This document shows positions 18,424 through 28,089 of a stretch of 64,000 nt of DNA, one piece after another. Made by a program: the position numbers and the translations under genes. Every line of letters starts with the position of its first letter. Position 1 is the first letter of the stretch. Source of the DNA: SG8-41 sp963802355 (GTDB lineage: Bacteria > Pseudomonadota > Gammaproteobacteria > Burkholderiales > SG8-41). The stretch spans positions 992,001-1,056,000 of the forward strand of contig CAWDIV010000015.1 of assembly GCA_963802355.1 (NCBI GenBank), given 5' to 3'. The notes beneath the pieces were generated by a model. That model saw nothing but the letters and a program-made list of their open reading frames with translations, ran no database searches and had not been told where the DNA came from.

Positions 18424-18993
18424 CTAGTAAGTGCGCTCCGATACGTGCGGAACGCTGATGGACGGCGATGAGTCGGCAAGCGTCCGATGCAGGTCCAACT
18501 TCTCGAATTTGCCCCTGCTTTCGACTTCCATCGACCGCGCCTCGCGCATCATCAGCCCGCAACCGAGGATGAGCGCCTGCCGCACCTTCATCTGCGGTCC
18601 GTGAGCCGCGGATTTACCGGTGAGCTGTTCCGTGATCGCCCTTTCCGCCGTGGCGTAGGTGAGACCCTGGAGCGCTGTTTCATCGAGCAGGGCGAAGTCG
18701 ATCTTGCCTTCCGGGGAGCGCGCACTTTGCACCGCGACTTCCGGATGGTCGTAAGCCGATATTCTTATGAGGTCCGGCGCCGCATGCTGCTTCGTGCTTT
18801 CAGTCGCAGCCCGTTCCTTGCTCGCGGCGCTCTGCGCGTCTGTCGGTCTTTCTCGAAGCAGGGTTGCGTGCTCACGCGTCGGTGAGGAATCGTCAGTGTC
18901 CGGGGAAGACGCCGCGCGGGTGGTATGCCCACCCGCGGTAACCATTATGTAGAGCATCAAAGCGAAGACCAGAATAGTGGCTCTAATGATCAT
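18424..18993 (-). CDS. Membrane-anchored or secreted protein with a degenerate polysaccharide-export-like segment
   Basis: A 189-residue protein. It starts with one hydrophobic helix (ATILVFALMLYIMVTAG), a signal peptide or anchor, followed by a low-complexity Ser/Thr/Glu stretch to about residue 70. Residues 74-125 (DLIRISAYDHPEVAV, GKIDFALLDETALQGLTYA, AERAITEQL) follow the pattern of the Poly_export (Wza-type) domain: I-V-dhPel, dG-I-PL-G, GlT-a. There is no SLBB domain after it, and no capsule genes are nearby. AAGGGA precedes ATG 18993. The resemblance is by eye only; it may be a remnant domain captured in another protein. Confidence 0.5.
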   Translation of the reverse strand: MIIRATILVFALMLYIMVTAGGHTTRAASSPDTDDSSPTREHATLLRERPTDAQSAASKERAATESTKQHAAPDLIRISAYDHPEVAVQSARSPEGKIDFALLDETALQGLTYATAERAITEQLTGKSAAHGPQMKVRQALILGCGLMMREARSMEVESRGKFEKLDLHRTLADSSPSISVPHVSERTY

Positions 18994-19038
18994 GTGTTTC
19001 CCTTGCGTATCGACGAATGCGAATACATCAGCTCATTT

Positions 19039-20214
19039 TCACGCCGCCATCCATGCGGAACGCTGCTCGATCAACCCAAAGTAGCCGACTGTGACGGGCT
19101 GGCTGCGGGCGAGATCCTTGCTTGCTGCGCAGCAGCGCAGAACGGTCTCGAGCAGGTAAGCGAGGCATAGTGCCGAAACTACGCGCGCGCGCCAGGTCCA
19201 TTCGGGATAGAGCTGCCGCGCTACTTCTTCCGTGCGGCGTAGCGTTGCTGCGAGGAACGCCGGGCTGGCGCCGCGACGGGATATCGCCCGCTGACGCACG
19301 AAATAATCCAAGGTATCGGCCAGCGGGTTTGCACGCGCTCGGGCGTCCTCCCAGTCGAAGACGAATATTCGCTCTTCGTTGAGGCGGACATTGTTCGGGA
19401 TGAAGTTGCCGTGCCCGATGACGAAGGGACCAGTCCAGCCGGCGAGCCAGGAGCGGCAATCGTGCAGCGCCGCCTGCAGTTGAGCGCGCTCTCCGCGCGT
19501 CAGAAAAGGCACGAGCCGATCGACGGCATCTTCCAGGTATTCGAAACATGGCGACGCTGCGAAGCTCATCACTTCCTGGCCCGCACGTCCCAAGGCGCCG
19601 AGGAACGCCGCATGCGCCGGGGTGAACGCCCTGGTGGTGCGGGCACTCGGCGCAAGAGTGGTGACCAGGTAGCGCCGGCCGTTGGGTGCGACACCTTCGG
19701 CGAGCAGCCGCGGGACCTGATCGTCAAGTTCGGGCGCGGACTCCAGCTCGCGCAGCCACTTGGCTTCGCCGGTGAGGCGCTTATCCGCGCTCGCAACCAT
19801 TGCAATCTTCGCGAGTGCGAGGTTATCGCCGCGTTCCGAGACCAGCAGCAGCGTCGCCGTCTGATTCGGACCCGCCCGCCCGATCTGTATCACGGCTTGC
19901 GACGGACAGCCGAAGGGAGACTGGCTGAGAAAGAAGCCGTGCCCGCCTTCCGCGGACCGGAATTCCGGAAGCAACCCGGCGCGCGGAAATGCGGCGTTCA
20001 ACTGCAGCAATATTTGCGCGTGTAGCGCCTTCCACCCGGTTCCGACCAAGACCGGCAGGTGCCACCGCGGGGCTGCGTTAGCGCGTACGGGCACGAGGAG
20101 CGGCTGATCCTTGTCTCCGAACAGCACATGCCAGCGTCCCGGGCCGACAGGCAGCCCCCAGCTGCTGCTTTGGCCGGGCGTCCCCGTGACCGCTTGCAAT
20201 GTGTGTTGATTCAA
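19039..20214 (-). CDS. Aminoglycoside phosphotransferase-like (APH/choline kinase fold) protein
   Basis: A 391-residue protein. The C-terminal half carries kinase-fold motifs: VIGHGNFIPNNVRL, in the place of the catalytic loop HGDxxxxN, and IFVFDWEDARA for the Mg-binding D. The usual catalytic Asp is therefore Asn, which questions phosphotransfer. The N-terminal 100 residues (WGLPVGPGRWHVLFGDKD) are unlike aminoglycoside-resistance enzymes. The start is a TTG at 20214, after a G-rich stretch, because no in-frame ATG precedes the conserved region. Substrate unknown; there is no reason to call it a resistance gene. Confidence 0.65.
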   Translation of the reverse strand: MNQHTLQAVTGTPGQSSSWGLPVGPGRWHVLFGDKDQPLLVPVRANAAPRWHLPVLVGTGWKALHAQILLQLNAAFPRAGLLPEFRSAEGGHGFFLSQSPFGCPSQAVIQIGRAGPNQTATLLLVSERGDNLALAKIAMVASADKRLTGEAKWLRELESAPELDDQVPRLLAEGVAPNGRRYLVTTLAPSARTTRAFTPAHAAFLGALGRAGQEVMSFAASPCFEYLEDAVDRLVPFLTRGERAQLQAALHDCRSWLAGWTGPFVIGHGNFIPNNVRLNEERIFVFDWEDARARANPLADTLDYFVRQRAISRRGASPAFLAATLRRTEEVARQLYPEWTWRARVVSALCLAYLLETVLRCCAASKDLARSQPVTVGYFGLIEQRSAWMAA

Positions 20215-20522
20215 GTCGCCCCCATCTCAAATTGCGCAGGCATGCACCCCGCTTCAGCAAGCGCCGTGCCCAGCACGGAGCAAGCGCGCCGTGACTGGAA
20301 ATTGCCTTTTGCCCTCAGGAGTTAGCGTCGCCACCTGCTGCGCGCGATGCACGGCCGATCGCACGTTGTTGTCGGGTTACGCCGACAGTTTCGCGGGATC
20401 GGGCTTATCCCGCTGGATTGCCAACATTTTTTGTGTCGCGCATTAACGACATCCGTGCTTGGCTTGTACAGCGCCCGCGAAATCGAGTACAAACCGAGGA
20501 GTGTCAGCCATTTTCGAACAGC

Positions 20523-20600
20523 CTAGGAGTGTGTCGGACTTTGTCCCGACAGACTCCTTTAGCAGCCTGGCGGAGCTTCAAATCCGACAGGCTGCTAGCT
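20523..20600. mobile_element. Mini inverted-repeat element (CTAG-AG-TGTCGGA ends)
   Basis: The left end CTAGGAGTGTGTCGGACTTT and the inverted right end AAATCCGACAGGCTGCTAG are about 18-bp imperfect terminal repeats only 78 bases apart, with CTAG at both borders. The same ends bound the longer remnants at 37756-38024 and 39128-39338. It lies in the 5' region of the lipoprotein gene that follows. Confidence 0.65.
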
Positions 20601-21609
20601 CGAACGCGGTTTCCAAACTTGCAGTTCTGGCGTCCTTCCTTCTCCTGATTGCCGGATGCGCAACATTGGGGGACTTCTTTCTCCCGGCCCCCGGCATTCC
20701 TGGCGAGTGGGCGGCGTTCGTCGACGATGTCAGATCGTTCGAGCGCCGCATCGGCTTCGAGCCAACGGACAACTTCCTCGAGATCACCGACGAGCATCAG
20801 GCGTTTGCGTTTTGCGGCTATGCGTCGCGCCTGACGCTGCCGTACTCTATGAGGATCCGGCGATCCGGTGGCGCGATTCCGTGACGGAGCAGGATTGCCG
20901 GACGCTGGCTGACGGCGCCGATTTCCTTTTCGGCAAGGTGGAAGCGCTCGGCGAAATGGGCACGGCCGTCACTCCGGCCATGATCACCTCCAAGCTGGAC
21001 CGCTTTCTCTACCTCGTCATACACGAGGACTGCCACGATCAGTTCGAGCTGCCGTACGGCGTCGAGGAGGCGCTCTGCAACCTCATCACCTACAAGGCGA
21101 TGGCGGCGTTCAGCGATCACAAGTTCGGGGCCAAAGGCCGCGAGGACCGCACCATCCGCCGCTACGCCAGCGTCGAGTCGGAGCGCACTCGCGCCACGAT
21201 CGTCCATTACGAGCAGTTGGCCACGCTGTACGCGCGCTACGAGCGGAAGGAAGTGACGCAGGACGCGCTCATGCGCGAGCGCGCCATGATATTCAGCAGG
21301 GCGAAACGCGCCCTGTCATGGAAGAATGGCCCACTGAACAATGTCAGACTGGCGAACGACATGACTTATAGCCGTCACTATCCGTTCCTGGAAAGCATAT
21401 TCGATGCGTTCGAGCGGGATCTTTCGCGTACCGTCGCGTTCTTCAAGCTTGTGGATCGAATCAAGCCCGCGCGCGCCGCGGTCATGAAGCAGCACGGGAT
21501 CGCCACCGAAGATAGCGCGGAATTCCTGCGCGCATATGAAGCAGCGGTGGTGGAAACGATCAAAAAGGCCCTGGCCGAGCTTCCGCCAACGCTCCCATTC
21601 TCACGCTAA
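20600..21609 (+). pseudogene. HExxH lipoprotein (putative aminopeptidase/metalloprotease), broken
   Basis: After the mini-element, one frame gives a lipoprotein signal (VLASFLLLIAGCATLG, lipobox IAGC) and a mature start EWAAFVDDVRSFERRIGF. Near 20825-20840 the frame changes, and the rest (YEDPAIRWRDSV...) continues to 21609. It includes LVIHEDCHDQFELPYGVEEA, an HExxH zinc motif with a downstream Glu, as in predicted aminopeptidases (COG4324-like). No normal start codon precedes the lipobox: the element seems to have replaced the 5' end. With a lost start and a frameshift this is very probably a pseudogene. Confidence 0.7.
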
Positions 21610-21889
21610 TTCAGCCGGCCATGGGCCCCGCCGGCACTGAACCGGCCCGCGCCCAGCAATGCTACGACTACGGCCGCGAAAAAGTACAACCCCTGCAGCT
21701 CCAGCGCCCAGCGACCGGTCTTGGACAGCGTGACAATTCCGCGCGGTGGACCAGATAGACACCAAGTAACCCAATGACGGAGGCAAGCCGGCTTTCTCGA
21801 CGAGGCCCCAATATGGACGCCGGCCCGCTGATCACCTTCGCTATCCCGTGCAGCAGGATCAGCATGCCCAGCGTGACCCGCAACACCAG
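21606..21889 (-). pseudogene. DoxX-family membrane protein with internal deletion
   Basis: The start reads VLRVTLGMLILLHGIAKVISG, the first DoxX helix. A one-base slip leads to LVEKAGLPPSLGYLV in another frame. The next 40 or so residues of the family are missing, and the C-terminus GIVTLSKTGRWALELQGLYF, then ALLGAGRFS, follows to a TAG at 21606-21608. The gene is thus shortened to about two thirds and out of frame. Its end overlaps the stop of the convergent gene. Confidence 0.75.
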
Positions 21890-21913
21890 TTTTCCCAGAT
21901 GTGGCTGATCAAG

Positions 21914-21941
21914 TAAAAAAAGCCCCGCAACTGCGGAGCTT
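21914..21941 (-). terminator. Terminator after the CBS-domain gene
   Basis: Stem AGCCCCGCA (21921-21929) with TGCGGAGCT (21932-21940), one mismatch, followed on the minus strand by seven T (complement of 21914-21920). It is about 55 bases past the CBS gene stop. Confidence 0.75.
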
Positions 21942-21996
21942 GTTATATCTAGGCGAACAACTCAGGGGCGGTCGAGGGCGGAAGAGCGGGCAGGCG

Positions 21997-22431
21997 CTAG
22001 CCGAGTATTTCCGCGATGTGCTCGCGATCCCTCAGCTCCGATGTGAACTGCTGGACCTCCGGGTTGAGCGCATCTCTCACCGAGACCACTCCGACGACTC
22101 TGCTGTTCTCGATGACCGGCACGTGCCGGAATCCCCCTTCGTACATCATGTGGAGCGCGTGTGCGAACGGTTGGTCGGGATGTATCGTCTGCGGGTCGGG
22201 GGTCATCACTTCCGCGAGCCGCGTCGTGTGCGGATCCCTTGCCCCCGCGAGCACGCGAAGCAGCGCATCGCGCTCGGTAAAGATGCCGACCACGCGGCCT
22301 TGGTCGACCACGGGTAACGCACCAATCCGCCTTTCGAGCATCAGTCGGGCCGCTTCGATGACCGTCGTATTCGCCGCCGCGGTAACGATGCTCCGATTCT
22401 CTATGACGCGTCTCACGGGGCGTTGCGGCAT
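21997..22431 (-). CDS. Tandem CBS-domain protein
   Basis: A 144-residue protein made of two CBS domains. The first has AARLMLERRIGALPVVDQGR then VVGIFTERDALL; the second has AEVMTPDPQTIHPDQ, GGFRHVPVIENSRVVGVVSV then RDAL. CBS pairs bind adenine nucleotides and usually regulate other proteins; stand-alone ones occur in stress or energy sensing. Two starts are possible: ATG 22437 overlaps the stop of the small upstream frame (ATGA), and ATG 22431 has GAGGAG at the right distance. I prefer 22431. Confidence 0.88.
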   Translation of the reverse strand: MPQRPVRRVIENRSIVTAAANTTVIEAARLMLERRIGALPVVDQGRVVGIFTERDALLRVLAGARDPHTTRLAEVMTPDPQTIHPDQPFAHALHMMYEGGFRHVPVIENSRVVGVVSVRDALNPEVQQFTSELRDREHIAEILG

Positions 22432-22433
22432 GG

Positions 22434-22562
22434 TCATCTCCTCTGCTTGGCGGGCTGCGGCTTGATGTCGAGCGCATCGTTGGCCGTCGCGTTCATTCTG
22501 CGCCGTACAGCCTCGGCTTTCAATTGCTCCTGGCGTTCCGGTTGAAGCGAAGGCACCACCAC
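22434..22562 (-). CDS. Possible 42-residue protein upstream of the CBS gene
   Basis: A GTG-started frame directly after a TAG codon encodes VVPSLQPERQEQLKAEAVRRR followed by a basic tail, and ends with a TGA that overlaps ATG 22437. The amphipathic, charged composition and the ATGA overlap make it look like a genuine small or truncated gene. No homologue is recognised and the start lacks a convincing ribosome-binding site. Confidence 0.35.
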   Translation of the reverse strand: MVVPSLQPERQEQLKAEAVRRRMNATANDALDIKPQPAKQRR

Positions 22563-22714
22563 CTAATAGAGCCGCGGCAGCATGTGCGTAAAGGGCTGCG
22601 CCACGGCCTTTTGTTGCTTTGCACCATGTCATCCAGGCGTTAATAACAACGGGCAAATCACCTCAGGGACTCAAACAGAACCGCCATCAGCAGGCTGCGA
22701 CGAACTGCGGACGG

Positions 22715-22903
22715 TCATTGCGGACGTTCCCGAGCACGGACTCGCGGCGTATCTGTCAGCGGCGGCGCCTCGAGAAACGCGAGATGCCGGTGCTCCCTCG
22801 CAACGCGATCGACCGCCGCCCGAAAGCCTTCGATGTGCTTTTCGGCAATCGGCACGCCATATGTCGCGCCAACGATAGAAGAGGACATCGGGCTTAGTGT
22901 CAC
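22715..22903 (-). pseudogene. N-terminal remnant of a GNAT acetyltransferase
   Basis: The frame contains VPIAEKHIEGFRAAVDRVAR and HRHLAFLEAPPL, very like the first helix region of GNAT N-acetyltransferases. A neighbouring frame continues FVLGNVRNDRPQFVA. The acetyl-CoA binding region is not found. The 22563-23270 interval otherwise holds repeats and the groEL terminator. Confidence 0.45.
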
Positions 22904-22989
22904 GCTCGCCTGATTCTATTGTGACTCGTCATGTCGTTGGTCCTCGTGGCGGTGTGGGAGTAGTCTGCTCTCGGGCGATTATCCGGCGG

Positions 22990-23165
22990 GCCAGCGGTTG
23001 AAGCAGTAGCGGGGACAGCCCCCTTTGTTTGGTGACTTTATTTGGGGGGAGCAAAGAGAGTCACTGGGCCCCGCGAGGGGACCATATGAGGGTATTAGAG
23101 ATAACCTCGGAGACTCGTGATTCCCCCCTCACCCTATCCCTCTCCCCCGATCGGGGGCGAGGGGA
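22990..23165. repeat. Intergenic palindromic repeats downstream of groEL
   Basis: The stretch contains GCGGGGACAGCCCC, a REP-like GGGGAC hairpin. It also has the widespread environmental-genome motif at 23124-23165, CCCTCACCCTATCCCTCTCC followed by CCCGATCGGGGGCGAGGGGA, which folds on itself. No coding potential is seen. Confidence 0.6.
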
Positions 23166-23220
23166 TTTTTTGCATGAGTTCCAATCGGATTCCGTGTGCT
23201 TTCGTGGCTGAGTTGGATCA

Positions 23221-23250
23221 AAAAAAGCCCCGCGACCGCGGGGCTTTTTA
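23221..23250. terminator. groEL terminator (bidirectional)
   Basis: A perfect 8-bp GC stem (GCCCCGCG 23227-23234 with CGCGGGGC 23237-23244) flanked by six A and five T bases. It stands 20 bases past the groEL stop and can work on either strand. Confidence 0.92.
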
Positions 23251-23270
23251 GCACTAACTGAGGCGACCGA

Positions 23271-24914
<1,644 letters not shown>

Positions 24915-24943
24915 GACTGAATACCTCCGTGTTTATTCCGCAC

Positions 24944-24965
24944 ATGAGGGGAGTATTCCCCTCAT
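24944..24965 (-). other. Hairpin between groES and groEL
   Basis: ATGAGGGGA (24944-24952) pairs perfectly with TCCCCTCAT (24957-24965). Together with the adjacent TGGTTAC tandem repeat (24966-24986) it fills the 76-base gap. It could stabilise or process the groESL message; it lacks a U-tract, so it is unlikely to terminate. Confidence 0.55.
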
Positions 24966-24990
24966 TGGTTACTGGTTACTGGTTACGGTC

Positions 24991-25284
24991 TTACGCGGCC
25001 TCGAGCACGCCCATCACGTCTTCCTCGCGCATGACGAGCAGCTCGTCACCTTTGACCTTGACCGTCTGGCCGGAATATTTTCCAAATAGAATCCTGTCGC
25101 CGATTTTGACGTCGAGCGGGCGAACCTTGCCATCTTCCAGGATCTTGCCCTTACCGATGGCGACCACTTCCCCCTGGTCGGGTTTTTCAGCCGCGGTGTC
25201 GGGAATGACGATGCCTGAAGCGGTCTTGCGCTCTTCTTCCAGCCGTTTGACGATAATACGGTCGTGTAAGGGACGGATTTTCAT
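24991..25284 (-). CDS. groS: Co-chaperonin GroES (Hsp10)
   Basis: A 97-residue GroES. It has the start MKIRPLHDRIIVKRLEEE, the mobile loop ERKTASGIVIPDTAAEKP, which contacts GroEL, and the core GDRILFGKYSGQTVKVKGDE and LLVMREEDVMGVLE. ATG 25284 follows GAGGAGCG. It is the first gene of the heat-inducible operon, 76 bases before groEL. Confidence 0.98.
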   Translation of the reverse strand: MKIRPLHDRIIVKRLEEERKTASGIVIPDTAAEKPDQGEVVAIGKGKILEDGKVRPLDVKIGDRILFGKYSGQTVKVKGDELLVMREEDVMGVLEAA

Positions 25285-25321
25285 GTAATCGCTCCTCTGT
25301 CTGATAACAAAATGTTGGCCT

Positions 25322-25340
25322 ATTGGCGAGGACCGCCAAT
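25322..25340 (-). promoter_or_regulatory. Stem-loop at the 5' end of the groESL transcript
   Basis: ATTGGCG (25322-25328) pairs with CGCCAAT (25334-25340) around a five-base loop. From the sigma-32 promoter the transcript is expected to begin within a few bases of 25340, so this would be a 5'-terminal hairpin. Such hairpins can protect mRNA; that function is inferred. Confidence 0.55.
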
Positions 25341-25349
25341 GCAAGAGCG

Positions 25350-25377
25350 AAATGGGGTCGCACCGTGCCATTTCAAG
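25350..25377 (-). promoter_or_regulatory. Sigma-32 (heat-shock) promoter of groESL
   Basis: On the minus strand CTTGAAA (25371-25377) and CCCCATTT (25350-25357) are separated by 13 bases, which is the RpoH consensus. It lies about 65 bases upstream of groES. No CIRCE element (TTAGCACTC inverted repeat) is present, so control is probably by RpoH and not HrcA. Confidence 0.88.
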
Positions 25378-25498
25378 AGCTATTACTCGACCCCGTTTTG
25401 GCGGGCCGGCTTAGAACCGACCGTAGCTAACCCCGGCCCTATCGAAATGAAATGACGGCCCCGGGAATGGCCCCGCATCTTTCTTTTAACTTATTGTT

Positions 25499-25792
25499 CT
25501 ATAACCCTATTATTGATGTGCCGGGGATATCATACGTCTGCTCGAGATAACGGCGCATCCCGTCGGGGGCAATGGTCCCGTCGCGGTTGGTATCGACGTC
25601 ATCAAAGCGCGGTCGGAAGTTGACATCGCCCCGAACCTCCTCGGGGGTGAGCCGGCCGTCGCCATTCAGGTCGAGCTGGCGGTAACCGGCCTGGTCGGCT
25701 TCGGCAGCGCGGCGGTTGTGATCGGTTCTGTCATCGGCCGTGGCCGTCCCAGAGAACAGTGCCAGCAGTGCGATCGCTGCACGGAATTTCAT
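25499..25792 (-). CDS. Secreted EF-hand protein
   Basis: A 97-residue protein with a signal peptide (MKFRAAIALLALFSGTATA) and two EF-hand loops, DLNGDGRLTPEE near residue 41 and DTNRDGTIAPDG near residue 67. Position 12 of the second loop is Gly where Glu or Asp is usual, so only the first loop fits the canonical calcium site. Likely periplasmic. It is divergent from the hydrolase gene at 25888. Function unknown; calcium binding is inferred from the motifs. Confidence 0.85.
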   Translation of the reverse strand: MKFRAAIALLALFSGTATADDRTDHNRRAAEADQAGYRQLDLNGDGRLTPEEVRGDVNFRPRFDDVDTNRDGTIAPDGMRRYLEQTYDIPGTSIIGL

Positions 25793-25887
25793 GTTCGGCT
25801 CCTTTGCGTGGGCTCCGAACTACCTTTTGGCCTGCGTTTCCGCGAAAAGTTTATACTGAGCACCCGCCAGAAAACCGGGAGCTACAC

Positions 25888-26691
25888 ATGAACGTCAAGG
25901 CCAACGGTATCGAGCTCAACTATGAAGTCGAGGGTAACGGGCCATGGCTCACCATGAGCCACTCGCTCGCCTGCAACATCAGTATGTGGGACCTGCAAAT
26001 GCCGGTACTGACAAAGAAATTCAAAGTGCTGCGATTCGATACCCGCGGCCATGGCAAGTCGAGCGCGCCCGCCGGAGAATACGCGCTGGATCAACTCGCG
26101 GACGACGTCAAAGGGCTGCTCGACGCGCTCAATATCAAGCAGACGCACTGGGCGGGACTGTCCATGGGCGGAATGATCGGCCAAGCGTTCGCGCTCAGGT
26201 ACCCCGGCGTGTTTCTGAGCATGGTGCTCGCGGACACTACCAGCCGCCGGCCACCCGATGCGGCGAAAATGTGGGGCGAGCGCGTCCAGAGCGCGCAAAC
26301 GAAAGGTATGGATTCGCTGGTCGATAGTACGCTCGCCCGGTGGTTCACTGAGCCCTATCGCAATTCACACAAGGACGTGATGGCGAAGATCGGCGACGAC
26401 ATCCGCAAGACGCCGGTAGCCGGCTTCGTCGGCTGCTGCCACGCGATCTCGAAAGTGGACTACCTCGACCGGCTGAAGGAAATCAAGGTTCCGGCTCTGG
26501 TCATGGTGGGAGAGCACGACCACGGCACGCCGCCGGAAGCGGCTCGCGTGATCCAGCAGAACCTGCCGGGATCGGAGCTGAAGATCATCCCGTCCGCGGC
26601 CCATCTCTCGAACATCGAGCAGGCGGACGAGTTCAACAAGAACATGATCGGCTTCCTCGACCGCGTCGCTCGAACTCTTAACGGATCTTGA
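25888..26691 (+). CDS. Alpha/beta hydrolase, 3-oxoadipate enol-lactonase-like
   Basis: A 267-residue alpha/beta hydrolase. It has the oxyanion-side SHSLACNISMWD, DTRGHGKSSAP, nucleophile elbow AGLSMGGMIGQ (Ser about 98), acid in VGEHDHGTPPEA, and catalytic His in IPSAAHLSNIEQ. These blocks resemble PcaD, which hydrolyses 3-oxoadipate enol-lactone, but no other pca genes are nearby. ATG 25888 follows a GGGAGC site. The gene meets the convergent MFS gene end to end. Confidence 0.82.
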   Translation: MNVKANGIELNYEVEGNGPWLTMSHSLACNISMWDLQMPVLTKKFKVLRFDTRGHGKSSAPAGEYALDQLADDVKGLLDALNIKQTHWAGLSMGGMIGQAFALRYPGVFLSMVLADTTSRRPPDAAKMWGERVQSAQTKGMDSLVDSTLARWFTEPYRNSHKDVMAKIGDDIRKTPVAGFVGCCHAISKVDYLDRLKEIKVPALVMVGEHDHGTPPEAARVIQQNLPGSELKIIPSAAHLSNIEQADEFNKNMIGFLDRVARTLNGS

Positions 26692-27852
26692 TCAGGGTGC
26701 GGCGGCCTTCGCGGATCTGCGCTCGCTCAACTGGCCGTACCAGCTGCCGCCGAGGAGGAGCGCGGAGCCCGAGATAAACACCGGCGCGAAGCCGAGCACC
26801 GTGCCGATGCCGCCGAAGGCAAGCGGCACCACCAGATGCGTGAAGTGGTTGAACATCACGCGCAGCGCCGCCCCCTCCGACGCGCGACCGGACGGCGACA
26901 AGCTGTAGATCAGCGACATGGACATCGGCTGACCGACGCCACATCCCAGGCCGAGCACGAAGGATGCCGCCGCGAGCAGATAGGGATCGCGGAACAGGGG
27001 AAACAGCAGCAAAGCCGCGCCGGCGAACCCGATGGAGTAGAGCAGGAGCTCGAACTCGTTCCATCTCCTGGCGAGCCGCGGTAACGCAATCCTGATCGTG
27101 AACACGGCGAGGGCAAACGTGCTGATGATGGTCCCGATCGTCGAGGCCGACAGGCCGATAGAGTGGCCGTAGATGGGAAAGTAGAACTGGTACAGGTCCC
27201 ACCCGATAGAGATCAGCGCGCTCGCAACGATCGCATCGCGCAGCTTGGTATTGCGCAGGAGACCGAACGAACTCCCTGGCTTTTTAGTTTCCCCTGTCGC
27301 AACTGCGGCCTTCGGCAGCAGATCACCTTTGTACCAGAGCAGCAGCACGGCGCACAGCGGTCCGGCGGACAGTGCAAGATAGGCAGTCTGATAACCCAGG
27401 TAGTCGATCGAAAATCCGGCGATCAGCGGGCCGAGAAACGAGGCGATCGAGAACCCGATCGACAGCAGCGAGTAATTCCGGGCGCGGTCTTCAGGCCCTC
27501 CCAGCGCCCCGGTAATACCTTGAGTGGGCACGAAGAAAAACTGGAAAGCGGTGCCCACCAGTATCGCCATCGCGCAGAGGGCGATCACGCCGGAAAAGAA
27601 ATACGGAATGAGCAGCGCCACGACCACGCCCGCCGAACCCCCTATCATTGGTACCCGCGGGCCGATGCGATCGACGAGCTTGCCGACATACAGGGCGATC
27701 AGCATCGGAAACAGGGCACCCAACGCCACGATCACGCCGACCGCAAACGCATCCACTCCCAGATTTAGCGCGTGCAGCGGAATCGCCATTTTGGCGCCGC
27801 CGAAACCGGCGTGCGTAAGCACGCACGTGAGTACTATCAGGTATATCGCCAT
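26692..27852 (-). CDS. Major facilitator superfamily transporter
   Basis: A 386-residue protein with about 12 hydrophobic helices. The loop 2-3 motif reads GKLVDRIGPRVPMIGG, the MFS motif A, and LGLGCGVGQPMSMS is conserved in the second half. It lies on the opposite strand to the alpha/beta hydrolase, ending adjacent to it. Substrate cannot be predicted. Start ATG 27852 is the first Met of the first helix (MAIYLIVLTCVL). Confidence 0.85.
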   Translation of the reverse strand: MAIYLIVLTCVLTHAGFGGAKMAIPLHALNLGVDAFAVGVIVALGALFPMLIALYVGKLVDRIGPRVPMIGGSAGVVVALLIPYFFSGVIALCAMAILVGTAFQFFFVPTQGITGALGGPEDRARNYSLLSIGFSIASFLGPLIAGFSIDYLGYQTAYLALSAGPLCAVLLLWYKGDLLPKAAVATGETKKPGSSFGLLRNTKLRDAIVASALISIGWDLYQFYFPIYGHSIGLSASTIGTIISTFALAVFTIRIALPRLARRWNEFELLLYSIGFAGAALLLFPLFRDPYLLAAASFVLGLGCGVGQPMSMSLIYSLSPSGRASEGAALRVMFNHFTHLVVPLAFGGIGTVLGFAPVFISGSALLLGGSWYGQLSERRSAKAAAP

Positions 27853-28089
27853 CCGGGAGCGGGGTCCGGCAGCGTCCGCTCAAGCCGGCATGGCGCGGTC
27901 GCTGCAGTAGCTGTGATTGAGATAAATCGTCCTGGGAGCGGAAGCCGTGCCGTCCCGCTCGCGCTGCCCAACGAGGAAGATTGCCAGCCCGTATTTTATC
28001 GTCAACCGCTCGGCTCTAGGCTCTGCATTCCAAATAATGGATCGCGTGCGGCGCATCCAGCGTGCCCGGATTTCCCCTGGGAGAAGTCG

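Noticed and set aside
25380..25498. A CIRCE/HrcA operator upstream of groES
   Set aside because: No TTAGCACTC-N9-GAGTGCTAA or near match is present; the inverted repeat at 25322-25340 has a different sequence.
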